Below, in pieces: positions 33,950 through 43,197 of a stretch of 64,000 bases of DNA. The DNA lies in contig CANLQH010000007.1 in the NCBI GenBank assembly GCA_947493285.1, forward strand, positions 1-64,000, written 5' to 3'. Both the position numbers and the translations under genes were made by a program. The notes beneath the pieces are model-generated. The model was given only the letters and a program-made list of their open reading frames with translations, ran no database searches and was not told the origin of the DNA. The stretch comes from an uncultured Tenacibaculum sp. GTDB lineage: Bacteria > Bacteroidota > Bacteroidia > Flavobacteriales > Flavobacteriaceae. Position 1 is the stretch's first letter. Each line of letters opens with the position of its first letter.

Positions 33950-34850
33950 TGACATTCAAATAGATAGTATTAAAATAAATTTTGATACTGAAGCATTATG
34001 GATGCTTAATATAGCATTAGCAATTATAATGTTTGGGATTGCTCTAGATATTAAAATTGAAGATTTTAAACGACTCTTAAAAAATCCAAAAATAGTTTTA
34101 GTAGGTATATTGTCTCAATTTATACTACTTCCTTTTTTAACGTTTGTTGCTATTTGCATTATTAAACCATATCCTAGTTTTGCTCTTGGAATGATGATGG
34201 TAGCTGCATGTCCTGGTGGAAATGTTTCTAACTTTTTTAGTAAAATGGCTAACGGAAACGCTGCTTTATCGGTAAGCTTAACAGCATTTGCTACTTTAAT
34301 TTGTTTAGTTATGACACCTCTTAACTTACACTTATGGGGTAGCTTATATGAGCCTACAAATCTTATTTTAAAAAGTATATCGTTAAATCCTTTTGAATTA
34401 TTCAAGCTTGTTTTACTCATTCTAGGAATCCCTATTATTTTAGGAATGACTGTAAATCATTTTCATGCAGAAATGGCCAAAAAAATTAATAAAGTGCTTC
34501 GCCCATTTTCAATTATCTTCTTTTTAATATTAATTGTTGTAGCTCTATATGATAATGCTGATATTTTTAAAAACTATATCCATCTCGTTTTATTTTTAGT
34601 TATTTTTCATAACATATTTGCTTTTATTATTGGTTATGTAACTGCAAAATCATTTAAATTAAATGATAAAGACAGTAAAACAATTTCTATGGAAACTGGG
34701 ATTCAAAACAGTGGTTTAGGATTATTATTGATTTTTAGCTTTTTTGAAGGTCTAGGAGGAATGGCTTTATTAGCTGCTTTTTGGGGAGTTTGGGACATCT
34801 TTTCTGGAATGGCACTAGCAACTTACTGGGGACGAAAAAAGAATGATTAA
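33933..34850 (+). CDS. Bile acid:sodium symporter family (SBF) transporter
   Basis: 305 aa, about ten hydrophobic segments. Contains AACPGGNVSNFFSKMANGN, the conserved CPGG crossover region of the SBF/NTCP family, and ETGIQNSGLGLLLIF, the second family signature. Probably a sodium-driven organic anion importer; substrate not predictable. It overlaps the DUF4159 gene upstream and the acyltransferase gene downstream (TAATG), so the three form one operon. Confidence 0.9.
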   Translation: MPLNINDIQIDSIKINFDTEALWMLNIALAIIMFGIALDIKIEDFKRLLKNPKIVLVGILSQFILLPFLTFVAICIIKPYPSFALGMMMVAACPGGNVSNFFSKMANGNAALSVSLTAFATLICLVMTPLNLHLWGSLYEPTNLILKSISLNPFELFKLVLLILGIPIILGMTVNHFHAEMAKKINKVLRPFSIIFFLILIVVALYDNADIFKNYIHLVLFLVIFHNIFAFIIGYVTAKSFKLNDKDSKTISMETGIQNSGLGLLLIFSFFEGLGGMALLAAFWGVWDIFSGMALATYWGRKKND

Positions 34851-35893
34851 TGAGATTATTACTTTATTACTTTTTTAAAATATTCATAAAAACAGGACTT
34901 TACTTTTATACTAAAAAAGTAAAAGTTTTCGGACACGAGAATATCCCAAAAAAAGGAGCTATTTTATTTACTGCAAATCACCCTAACGGATTGATTGACC
35001 CTTTATTAATTGCAACACACATAACAAGAAAAACTCATTTTTTGGTAAGAGCAGCTGTATTTAAAAAAAAGCTTGTGGCTCGTTTCTTTGATTTATTAGG
35101 CATGATGCCAATTTACCGCATAAGAGATGGAGTGAAACAGCTTTCAAAAAATGAAGAAATTTTTAAAAAATGCCAACAGTTATTAAAAAACAATAAAACT
35201 CTTTTAATTTTTCCTGAAGGAAGTCATAATAGAAAAAGAACTATTAGACCCTTAAGTAAAGGTTTTACTAGAATAATTTTCAGAACACTAGATGAAAGCC
35301 CAAATACAAACATACAAATTGTTCCTATCGGAATTACATATCAGAATGCTTCTAGCTACCCATCCAAAGTTGCTATTAATATTGGCACACCTATTTTAGC
35401 GAATAAATACTATAGAAAAGAGAACATCAACAACTCTGTAAAAGAAATAAAAGAATTAGTTTCTACTCAATTAAAATCATTAAGTGTACATATAAACGAT
35501 GACGAAAACTACAATCAAAAATTAACTAAGTTAAATAGAGCTCAAGTTGATTTTACAGAAGTTGAAACAATCAATAACGTCATTAAAAGTGGAAGTTTCC
35601 CTGAAGAAAAAGCCTTTAAGAAAAATCACAAAAACCCAGTTTTTTATTTAATACTATTGAATAGTATTATTCCATATACTATTTGGAATTTTTTAAGTAA
35701 AAAAGTTTTAGAAATAGAGTTTGTAGACACTTTTCGTTTTGGAGTAAACATTTTACTATTTCCTACTTTTTATGTTTTTCAAAGCTGGATAATCAGTTTA
35801 TTCTTTGGTTGGAAAATTGGCTTAATCTATTTTATTCTATCGGCTTTACTAATCCTTTTTTATACTAAAACCTCAACTACTCCTGCAGAATAG
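34850..35893 (+). CDS. Lysophospholipid acyltransferase family protein (PlsC-like)
   Basis: 347 aa. TANHPNGLIDPLLIA carries the acyltransferase His-Asp motif in the HX5D spacing seen in this subgroup. LIFPEGSHNRKR is the glycerol-phosphate binding block. A C-terminal pair of membrane segments lies around residues 260-340. It would esterify a glycerophospholipid at the inner membrane. The gene ends 17 bases inside the converging GH3 gene. Confidence 0.88.
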   Translation: MRLLLYYFFKIFIKTGLYFYTKKVKVFGHENIPKKGAILFTANHPNGLIDPLLIATHITRKTHFLVRAAVFKKKLVARFFDLLGMMPIYRIRDGVKQLSKNEEIFKKCQQLLKNNKTLLIFPEGSHNRKRTIRPLSKGFTRIIFRTLDESPNTNIQIVPIGITYQNASSYPSKVAINIGTPILANKYYRKENINNSVKEIKELVSTQLKSLSVHINDDENYNQKLTKLNRAQVDFTEVETINNVIKSGSFPEEKAFKKNHKNPVFYLILLNSIIPYTIWNFLSKKVLEIEFVDTFRFGVNILLFPTFYVFQSWIISLFFGWKIGLIYFILSALLILFYTKTSTTPAE

Positions 35894-38798
35894 CATTCTG
35901 GATATCTTTTTGAATTTTGGTTCGCATATTACTTTTAACCAATCCTCTATTTCTCATCGTAGGATATACTCTATTTGATAAGAAAACATATACAATTCCA
36001 GATTCTGGGTCAGCCCAAGTATAAGTACCAGTAAATCCGCTATGACCAAAACTTTGTTCTGACACACAACCACAAGTAGGCTTCTCTTCTGGACGGATTT
36101 GAGGCTTATCAAACCCTAACCCTCTACGAACTTTTTTATCAGCGTAATAGCGTTTATTAAACTTATTAAGTGTTTCTGAATCTAAATATTTTTTTCCTCC
36201 GTAAGTTCCTTTTTGCAAATACATTTGCATAATTTTAGCTACATCGTTTGCATTTGCAAACAAACCTGCATGCCCTCCTACTCCACCTAACATAGCGGCT
36301 CCCATATCATGTACATAACCGTGTACTAATTGATGACGATAATAAGAGTCTTTTTCGGTAGGTACAATTTCTGATTTACTAAACTTATTTAGCGGCAGAT
36401 AAGTCATTCTATTTGCCCCTAACGATTGATAAAAATTCTCTTCAACTAATTTATTCAAAGGCTTTTTATACTTTCTTTCAAGAAGCTCTTTAAAAATGTA
36501 GTAACCTAAATCACTATACTTATAACCAACTCTATCACGTTGCTCAGAGTCAACTATATGCTTATATATCGAATCTCTATAATCTTTAGTTAAGTATAAA
36601 TCTTTAGCTACTTTAATATTATATTTTTTTGTTCTTTTCTTTCTATAATACTTATTAGAATTCTTCTTTGTGATTGAATCTTGAGTGTTTACGTAAAAAG
36701 GAATCCAAGAACGAAGACGCCCATAATGAGATAATATTTCTTTTAAAAGTAAAGTATCTTTATTAGACTCTTTAAATCTTGGTAAGACATCTCCCAAGCT
36801 TGAAAATAAACTAATCTTTTTATCTTCTTCAGCTTTCATTATCATAGGCAGTGATGCTAATATTTTTGTTAATGAAGCTAAATCATAAATATCTGATTGT
36901 TCTACCTTCTTCTTTTTTAGATGTGTGTGATAACCAAAGTTTTTGTTATAAATAACTTTTCCGTTACGAGCAACAATAACTTGCCCTCCTGGAGTCATTT
37001 TCTCTTTTAAAATGGTATCGATTCTTTTATTTATAATTGATAGTTTTTCAGAAGACACTCCAGCTTCTTCAGGAATCGTGTATTCTAAAACATTATTGTT
37101 ATTAACAACAACTCCTTCTCCTACTTTAAAATCACCATTTATAGATACAGGTAACTTACCTTTAATATTAAAAGCTCCAAATAAAGCCTGAGCCGAAAGT
37201 TCTTGAGCCAGCTTACTATTTTGATAAGAAACTACAATCCCTTCAATATTTGTAAAAGACTTTACTTTTAGTAAACTATACGGACTTGCGAAAACATCTA
37301 AAACTACTTTTTTGGTTCTTGCTATTTCTTGTAACCAAACTAAATCTTTATTTGAGAATTTATAGCCTTTCCAAGGATGCTTGTTTGATTTATGAAAACC
37401 AACAATCACTAAATTATATTTTTGCAACTTTTGTATTAAAACACTTAAATGTTTGTCTGAAACTACATCTACTTTAGTGTAATTTTTAAGCATTTTATAA
37501 AACGGCTTACCTTTATCATCTCCTAAAGAAACGTAAGCGATTTTTTTATCCTCCAAATTTTTAATTGGTAAGATATCATCTTGATTTTTTACAGCTGTAA
37601 TTGAATTTTTAATCAACTTACGATGTAAAACCTCATCATAAGGTGCATTTAAATCTTTCTGTAAATTTTCGGTAGCTATTGGCTTATAATTGTTTAAACC
37701 TACCAAATACTTCGATTTTAATATCTTTCTAACTGATTTATTTAATCTTTCTTCGGTTAAAGTTCCGTTTTCAAAAGCTTGCTTTAACAACTTAACAGAT
37801 CCCGGAATATCTTGTGGTATTAACAAAATGTCATTCCCTGCTAAAATAGCCGCTAAATCAATCTCTGCTGGTGATGAATAATTTGCAGCACCCTTCATGT
37901 TTAATCCATCTGTAATTACCAAACCTTGAAACCCTAATTTATCTTGCAATAAATTAGTTACAACTCTTTTTGACAATGAGGTTGGTAATTTTGAATTTGC
38001 TTCTAACGACGGAATACTTAAATGCGCTGTCATTACACTTGCTACTCCAGCATTAAACATTTTACGATATGGATATAATTCAATTGAATCTAATCGTTGT
38101 TCGCTAAAATTAATTGTTGGTAATGTATGGTGAGAATCGGTAGCTGTATCTCCATGACCTGGGAAGTGTTTTGCATTTGCTAAAACACCTACACTTTGCA
38201 TTCCTTCACTAAAAGCAATTGCTTTTTGAGTTACATTTTCTTTATCTTCTCCAAAAGAACGATTTCCTATAATTGGATTATTTGGATTTGTATTAATATC
38301 AACAACTGGAGCAAAATTCATATGAATTCCTACTCTCTTACAATGCTCCCCAATTCTCTTACCTGTTTCTTTTAATAATTCTTGATCTTTAATAGCTCCT
38401 AAAGCCATATTCCAAGGAAAACGATAGGTATTTTTCAATCGCATATCTAACCCCCACTCTCCATCAAAACCGATCATTAAAGGTACTTTAGATAATGCTT
38501 GATACTTATTATTTAAATTTACTTGTTTTTCTGGCGTTCCTTGCATAAAAATTAAATTACCAATATGATATTTGTTAATCATGTTAGCAATAAACTGTTC
38601 GTGCTTTTTATCTTTATTAGAATATGCCTGCACCATGAATAACTGACCGATTTTTTCATCGACAGACATTGATTTCATAATACTATCTACCCAAATATTT
38701 TGAGCCGCAGCATCTTTTGCTAAAAGTGGATCTACTTGTTGTGCATTTATAAATTGTATTACAACAAGCGCTAAAAAAACTAGTATCTTTTTCATCAT
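35877..38798 (-). CDS. GH3 glycosidase fused to a beta-lactamase-family serine hydrolase
   Basis: 973 aa. Signal peptide MMKKILVFLALVVIQFINAQ. GH3 domain (about 30-400) with KHFPGHGDTATDSHHTLP, the NagZ-type catalytic loop, and VITDGLNMKGA with the aspartate nucleophile. A second GH3 C-terminal domain runs to about 580. The last 380 residues are a class C beta-lactamase-like hydrolase: SLTK (near 640), YSD and HSGFTG. The fusion is common in Bacteroidota and suggests periplasmic peptidoglycan recycling, with removal of N-acetylglucosamine and cleavage of a peptide or ester bond. Substrates untested. Confidence 0.92.
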   Translation of the reverse strand: MMKKILVFLALVVIQFINAQQVDPLLAKDAAAQNIWVDSIMKSMSVDEKIGQLFMVQAYSNKDKKHEQFIANMINKYHIGNLIFMQGTPEKQVNLNNKYQALSKVPLMIGFDGEWGLDMRLKNTYRFPWNMALGAIKDQELLKETGKRIGEHCKRVGIHMNFAPVVDINTNPNNPIIGNRSFGEDKENVTQKAIAFSEGMQSVGVLANAKHFPGHGDTATDSHHTLPTINFSEQRLDSIELYPYRKMFNAGVASVMTAHLSIPSLEANSKLPTSLSKRVVTNLLQDKLGFQGLVITDGLNMKGAANYSSPAEIDLAAILAGNDILLIPQDIPGSVKLLKQAFENGTLTEERLNKSVRKILKSKYLVGLNNYKPIATENLQKDLNAPYDEVLHRKLIKNSITAVKNQDDILPIKNLEDKKIAYVSLGDDKGKPFYKMLKNYTKVDVVSDKHLSVLIQKLQKYNLVIVGFHKSNKHPWKGYKFSNKDLVWLQEIARTKKVVLDVFASPYSLLKVKSFTNIEGIVVSYQNSKLAQELSAQALFGAFNIKGKLPVSINGDFKVGEGVVVNNNNVLEYTIPEEAGVSSEKLSIINKRIDTILKEKMTPGGQVIVARNGKVIYNKNFGYHTHLKKKKVEQSDIYDLASLTKILASLPMIMKAEEDKKISLFSSLGDVLPRFKESNKDTLLLKEILSHYGRLRSWIPFYVNTQDSITKKNSNKYYRKKRTKKYNIKVAKDLYLTKDYRDSIYKHIVDSEQRDRVGYKYSDLGYYIFKELLERKYKKPLNKLVEENFYQSLGANRMTYLPLNKFSKSEIVPTEKDSYYRHQLVHGYVHDMGAAMLGGVGGHAGLFANANDVAKIMQMYLQKGTYGGKKYLDSETLNKFNKRYYADKKVRRGLGFDKPQIRPEEKPTCGCVSEQSFGHSGFTGTYTWADPESGIVYVFLSNRVYPTMRNRGLVKSNMRTKIQKDIQNAILQE

Positions 38799-38837
38799 AT
38801 TCGTAACGTCTATCTATTTTTTAATAGAAATCAATTG

Positions 38838-39323
38838 TTATACCAAAAATCGTTTGTGCCAACTTTTATCTGCTGTTACTTCCCAGTTATTTTCAAAATC
38901 TTCTTTGGTATTTATCATATTGTTAAACACTACAGTGTTTGCTGTTATTTTTTTCTCTTTGGCAAACTGTTGAAAATCTGGTAACTTAATAATATTGATA
39001 TTTTCTCCGTCTTTAAAAGAAATATTCATTTTATTCATTAGATCTATCTTCAATTCTTTTTCTAACTCTTGAACAAAACGAACAGAAGCATCTATTGAGC
39101 ATCCTGAAACATTATTAAAACTTTCATCTACAACCAACACTAAAAATTGATTGTACTTAATAGTAAATGATCCTTTTAAATCATCTCCATGACGCGTCCA
39201 ATTATCAATAAATAATATTGCTTTTGCACTGATATATTCTATTTCTTCTACGCTAAATTCTCTATCTGCTTGGTAAACCCAAACTCTTGAGTTATCGGGT
39301 AGGTTATTATATTCTGTGAACAT
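38838..39323 (-). CDS. Conserved Bacteroidota protein, often mislabelled ABC transporter ATPase
   Basis: 161 aa starting MFTEYNNLPDNSRVWVYQAD. Close homologues are commonly annotated as ABC transporter ATPase, but there is no Walker A, signature or Walker B motif, so that name is not supported. No signal peptide, no TM; probably a small cytosolic alpha/beta protein. Function unknown. It stands alone between the GH3 fusion and a carboxypeptidase-regulatory-domain protein on the same strand. Confidence 0.7.
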   Translation of the reverse strand: MFTEYNNLPDNSRVWVYQADREFSVEEIEYISAKAILFIDNWTRHGDDLKGSFTIKYNQFLVLVVDESFNNVSGCSIDASVRFVQELEKELKIDLMNKMNISFKDGENINIIKLPDFQQFAKEKKITANTVVFNNMINTKEDFENNWEVTADKSWHKRFLV

Positions 39324-39353
39324 TCTTTTTAAATGTTTAGTTACTGATTTTAT

Positions 39354-40226
39354 TTAATTAGTTAAAGTTACTGAAATTGCAGGAACATGCGAAAAATCAT
39401 TTTCTGGCATTGGTATTTTATACCAATTACCTTTACTGAAATAATATATCCTATTCGTTTCTTTATACTCTTTTGATTTTGTTAGACCAATTACTGGTGC
39501 GTAATAATATTGTTTCTCTTTGTTTTTTAAAGTATCCCAAACATATAAGTTATAAGGAATCAAAAGTTTTTCAAAGACAACAAACAAACCATTTTCTGGT
39601 AATTCTAAATAATATTTATCTAAATTTAATTCAACTGAGTTTTGCCCTTTTTCTTTAGATATAGATATATTCTCTTTTAAAATATCCTCTTTTGGCTTGC
39701 CAGTATTCTCATCAACTGAAAAAATTCGAATTCTAAATTTAGCTTTGTGTGAGTTTCTTTTTGAAAAGAAAATCTTCACATTCTCAAGATAAAAAACACC
39801 ATCTAATTTATTAGGGAAATATTTCCCAACCATTCTTATATTATTGGTATGAAATGGACTTACTCTTTTCTTTACTTTATCTAAAACAACCTTTTTGTTT
39901 CTTTCTTTTGATATAACTACTTCGTTTAACTTATATAGCTTAGGACTTAAAAACAAAGTTTTATTCTGTATCTCTTTTGCAAGAACAACTGTGTCTTTAT
40001 AATTTAAACAAGACACATGAACTTTATCTTTTAATAATTCTTTCTTAATTTCTAATTCAAAGCTCCCATCTTCTTTTGAAGAAATTCCTTTGTTGCTTTT
40101 TATAAAACTAACATTAGCATAAACAACAGGTTCTTTATTTTCTTTATCTAAAATATTCCCTTTCAAAGTAATCGTTTGTGCTGAAATTTGCGCACAAACA
40201 AAAAATAAAACAAGTATTTTTTTCAC
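39354..40226 (-). CDS. Carboxypeptidase-like regulatory-domain protein
   Basis: 290 aa. Signal peptide (MKKILVLFFVCAQISAQ), then a CarboxypepD_reg-like beta sandwich (ITLKGNILDKENKEPVVYAN ... SSKEDGSFELEI) as found at the N-terminus of TonB-dependent receptors. No plug or barrel follows; the C-terminal 180 residues are beta-rich and not recognised. Probably exported to the periplasm or outer membrane. Confidence 0.75.
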   Translation of the reverse strand: MKKILVLFFVCAQISAQTITLKGNILDKENKEPVVYANVSFIKSNKGISSKEDGSFELEIKKELLKDKVHVSCLNYKDTVVLAKEIQNKTLFLSPKLYKLNEVVISKERNKKVVLDKVKKRVSPFHTNNIRMVGKYFPNKLDGVFYLENVKIFFSKRNSHKAKFRIRIFSVDENTGKPKEDILKENISISKEKGQNSVELNLDKYYLELPENGLFVVFEKLLIPYNLYVWDTLKNKEKQYYYAPVIGLTKSKEYKETNRIYYFSKGNWYKIPMPENDFSHVPAISVTLTN

Positions 40227-40303
40227 AGTTTAGTTTTCATCGAAAATAACAATCTATCAAACACTTAAAAACTAAGTTTTTGTTAATTTATATTATTTTA
40301 ACA

Positions 40304-41131
40304 TTACCTTAAATTAAACTTCTGTTGTAACGCCTGTAATTTTTCTTCATCAGACATTGTTTCCTTTGGTGCAGACATACGTTCTTTAATTTCACGTAAT
40401 ACTTTTTTAGTGTATAATGGAAAATCAGCATTTTGAATCCAAGCGTTGTATCCAGGGTTTTCTTTTAGAACCTCTTCAACTGTACGTCCCTTATATTTAC
40501 CAAAAGAGAAAATCTCTTGATCGTCGTCATTCATTAAAACAAAACCTGCAAAATCTGCTCTTTTTCCGTGTGTTGAAAATTCACTTAATGCATCAACAGT
40601 ATTTTCTATATCGTCATACTTATCTAACTGTGCTAATAAAATTTCGTAGGTAGCATTGGTATCAGCTTCTGCTCCGTGAGCTCCAACTAGCTCTTTTCCG
40701 CAATAAAATTGATATCCTGCACTTAATGTTCTTTGTTCTTTTTTATGAAAAATTACTTGAACATCAATCGCTTTTCTGTTTTTCATATCAAAATCGATAC
40801 CTGCACGCATTAATTCCTCTGCCAATAACGGAATATCGAATCGGTTTGAATTGAAACCAGCTAAATCGCAACCTTCAATCATTTCATTAATTTTAGGTGC
40901 TAATTCTTTAAACGTAGGTTCGGTTACAACTTTCTCATTTGTAATACCATGTATATCTGACGATTCTTTTGGTATTTCTACCTCTGGATTTACCAACCAA
41001 GTTTTACTTTCTTTATTTCCGTTAGGAAACACTTTTAAAATTGATATTTCAACAACTCTATCTTTCGCAATGTTTATACCTGTCGTTTCTAAATCGAAAA
41101 ATATAATTGGTTTTGTTAAATTTAATTCCAT
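40304..41131 (-). CDS. DEDDh 3'-5' exonuclease (DNA polymerase III epsilon-like)
   Basis: 275 aa. ExoI motif FFDLETTG with Asp13 and Glu15, NSNRFDIPLL (ExoII), and GAHGAEADTNATYEIL (ExoIII with His and Asp), the DEDDh set. A C-terminal module (FSFGKYKGRTVEEVLKENPG) is a DUF3820-like extension found in this Bacteroidota form. It may proofread DNA synthesis or trim RNA/DNA ends; which one is open. 16 bp downstream of the PPK2 gene, so in one operon. Confidence 0.88.
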   Translation of the reverse strand: MELNLTKPIIFFDLETTGINIAKDRVVEISILKVFPNGNKESKTWLVNPEVEIPKESSDIHGITNEKVVTEPTFKELAPKINEMIEGCDLAGFNSNRFDIPLLAEELMRAGIDFDMKNRKAIDVQVIFHKKEQRTLSAGYQFYCGKELVGAHGAEADTNATYEILLAQLDKYDDIENTVDALSEFSTHGKRADFAGFVLMNDDDQEIFSFGKYKGRTVEEVLKENPGYNAWIQNADFPLYTKKVLREIKERMSAPKETMSDEEKLQALQQKFNLR

Positions 41132-41147
41132 TACTCTTTTTTGGAAA

Positions 41148-42008
41148 TTATTCGTTATTTAATTGAGCTTTAAACTCATCTATTTGGTCTATTACTTTTG
41201 ATGAAAGCCTTGGTTCTTTAAAATTATACTTTTTTAATTCTTCTAACAAAGTCTTTGCAACCAATAATCTTGCTGTAGGCTTATCATCTGCTGGAACAAC
41301 ATACCAAGGTGCATAATAGGTTGATGTTCTATTCAACAAATCTTCGTAACAACCTTGATATTTATCCCATAGTTTACGCTCTTTTAAATCTCCTGCTGAA
41401 AATTTCCAGTTTTTTTCAGGAATGTTCAAACGACGTAATAATCTATTTTTCTGTTCGTCTTTAGATAAATTTAAAAAGAACTTTAAAATAATGGTTCCAT
41501 TATCTGAAATATGTTTTTCAAACTGATTAATTCTATCCATACGAGAATGGTAAAACTCATCATTTAAATCATCTAAACTTTTTACTATTGGAATGTTCTC
41601 AGAAAAAACATATTCTGGATGTACACGAGTTACCAAAACATTTTCGTAATGTGTTCTATTAAAAACACCGATTTTTCCTTTTACTGGCAATGCAATATAA
41701 TGACGCCATAAGAAATCGTGTTTTAGTTCTAACTCGGTAGGCACTTTAAAGCTATGTACTACTACTCCTCTTGCATTTACATCTTTAAATACTTCACGTA
41801 TTAAACTGTCTTTACCAGCAGTATCCATTCCTTGTAAGCAAATTAGCACACTGTATTTTCCCTCAGCATACATTTTATCTTGTAATTCGCTTATTTCTTT
41901 CCTTACTTTTTTAAGCTTTTTCTTAGCTTTCTCATCCACAACTTTTGTAGTAAAATCTTTTAAAGTTTTTTCCTCTGAAAACTTGTAAGTATCCGTATTC
42001 ATATACAA
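41148..42008 (-). CDS. Polyphosphate kinase 2 family protein, distinct subclass (third copy)
   Basis: 286 aa. LICLQGMDTAGKDSLIREVF is the Walker A region, with MDTAGKD instead of the GRDAAGKGG of the two copies near 5 kb. FNRTHYENVLVTRVHPE replaces FDRSWYNRAVVEPV. These changes place it in the PPK2 group that includes class III enzymes and PPK2-like nucleotidyl proteins. It may phosphorylate AMP as well as ADP, by family inference. Followed by the exonuclease gene. Confidence 0.85.
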   Translation of the reverse strand: MYMNTDTYKFSEEKTLKDFTTKVVDEKAKKKLKKVRKEISELQDKMYAEGKYSVLICLQGMDTAGKDSLIREVFKDVNARGVVVHSFKVPTELELKHDFLWRHYIALPVKGKIGVFNRTHYENVLVTRVHPEYVFSENIPIVKSLDDLNDEFYHSRMDRINQFEKHISDNGTIILKFFLNLSKDEQKNRLLRRLNIPEKNWKFSAGDLKERKLWDKYQGCYEDLLNRTSTYYAPWYVVPADDKPTARLLVAKTLLEELKKYNFKEPRLSSKVIDQIDEFKAQLNNE

Positions 42009-42149
42009 TGCTCATTTATACGATAAAAGTACAAAAAATATCAGCCTTTACTATTGATTTTATCTTGAGAATCATCAATTTTTACAATAAACTATCAAAT
42101 ATTGAAAGAAATTAATTTTAGACTTTTACTTATCTAAAAATAAACAGAC

Positions 42150-42665
42150 ATGAAGAAAACAGTTATTATACAAGGAAGTTCGAAAAGTAATGGGAATACT
42201 AAAAAAGTAATTGACTACTTAAACATCAATAATGATTTCGATATTATTGATTTAAAAACAAAAAATATTGGTGGGTTTGAATATGATTTTAGCAACTCAG
42301 AAGATGACTTTCTCCCTTTAATGGAAGACATTATTAATAAGTATGATACTATAGTTTTTGCAACTCCGGTTTATTGGTATTCAATGAGTGGAACTTTAAA
42401 AAATTTCTTTGATCGATTATCTGATTTATTACATTATAAAAAAGAGTTGGGTAGAAAACTTAGAGGTAAAAACATGGCTATGATTAGCAACTCTAGTATT
42501 AACGATTTAAAAAATGGTTTTGAAATGCCTTTTATCGAAAGTGCTAATTATTTAGGCATGAATTACCTTGGTAGCACTCATAGTTGGTTTACCGAAAATG
42601 GTACTCAAATTCACCCAAAAGCAAAAAATAAAATTGATTCTTTTAGAAAATTATTTTCTTATTAA
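42150..42665 (+). CDS. NAD(P)H-dependent FMN oxidoreductase (flavodoxin fold)
   Basis: 171 aa. IQGSSKSNGNTKKVIDYL is the phosphate-binding loop for FMN, and TPVYWYSMSGTLKNFFDRL is the flavin-contacting block of NADPH-dependent FMN reductases and azoreductase-like proteins. Cytosolic. The physiological substrate (quinone, azo, nitro or iron compound) is not predictable. Confidence 0.88.
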   Translation: MKKTVIIQGSSKSNGNTKKVIDYLNINNDFDIIDLKTKNIGGFEYDFSNSEDDFLPLMEDIINKYDTIVFATPVYWYSMSGTLKNFFDRLSDLLHYKKELGRKLRGKNMAMISNSSINDLKNGFEMPFIESANYLGMNYLGSTHSWFTENGTQIHPKAKNKIDSFRKLFSY

Positions 42666-42684
42666 AGTTTTAAACAACTACATT

Positions 42685-42729
42685 AACTATAAAAATAGTT
42701 GTACAACTATTTTTATAGTTGTATTTTTG
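42685..42729 (+). promoter_or_regulatory. 36-bp palindromic BlaI operator abutting a -7 element
   Basis: Positions 42685-42720 form a perfect 36-bp palindrome with TAGTTGTACAACTA at its centre, close to the known BlaI/MecI operator pattern (TACA / TGTA). TATTTTTG follows at 42722-42729, so a bound repressor would block RNA polymerase. This suggests autoregulation of blaI and the gene after it. Confidence 0.8.
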
Positions 42730-42813
42730 TAACACTTAATACAAGAGTAAAATTTATTGTGCACGATAAAACTTACTCTTTATTAAATGTAGCTACACAA
42801 TATTAATTAAAAC

Positions 42814-43197
42814 ATGAAAGAATTAACAAAAGCAGAAGAGCAAGTAATGAAATACTTATGGAAACTTGAAAAAGCTTTCTTAAAAGATATCATTGAGAAG
42901 TATCCTGAACCAAAACCTGCTTATACTACTGTGCAAACAGTTATTAAAGTATTAACTAAAAAAGAATTCATTGGGTATGAGAAATTTGGTAAAACCAATC
43001 AATATTTCCCATTAATTTCTAAAGAGCAATATTTTAGAAAGCATATTTCAGGAGTCGTTAATAATTTTTTCAATGGTTCTATAAGTAATTTTACTTCATT
43101 CTTTACTGATGATGAAAATCTTAGTATGAATCAGTTAAATGAAATAAAAGATTTAATTGAAACTAAAATCAATAATTTAAAGAAAACAAATGAATAG
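42814..43197 (+). CDS. BlaI/MecI/CopY-family repressor
   Basis: 127 aa. Starts MKELTKAEEQVMKYLWKLEK, the family winged-helix opening, with PAYTTVQTVIKVLTKKEFIG as recognition and wing region. The C-terminal helices dimerise and usually carry the site cut by the partner metalloprotease. The partner gene overlaps it by eight bases. Confidence 0.94.
   Translation: MKELTKAEEQVMKYLWKLEKAFLKDIIEKYPEPKPAYTTVQTVIKVLTKKEFIGYEKFGKTNQYFPLISKEQYFRKHISGVVNNFFNGSISNFTSFFTDDENLSMNQLNEIKDLIETKINNLKKTNE

Noticed and set aside
38838..39323. ABC transporter ATPase label
   Set aside because: No Walker A, Walker B or signature motif is present.
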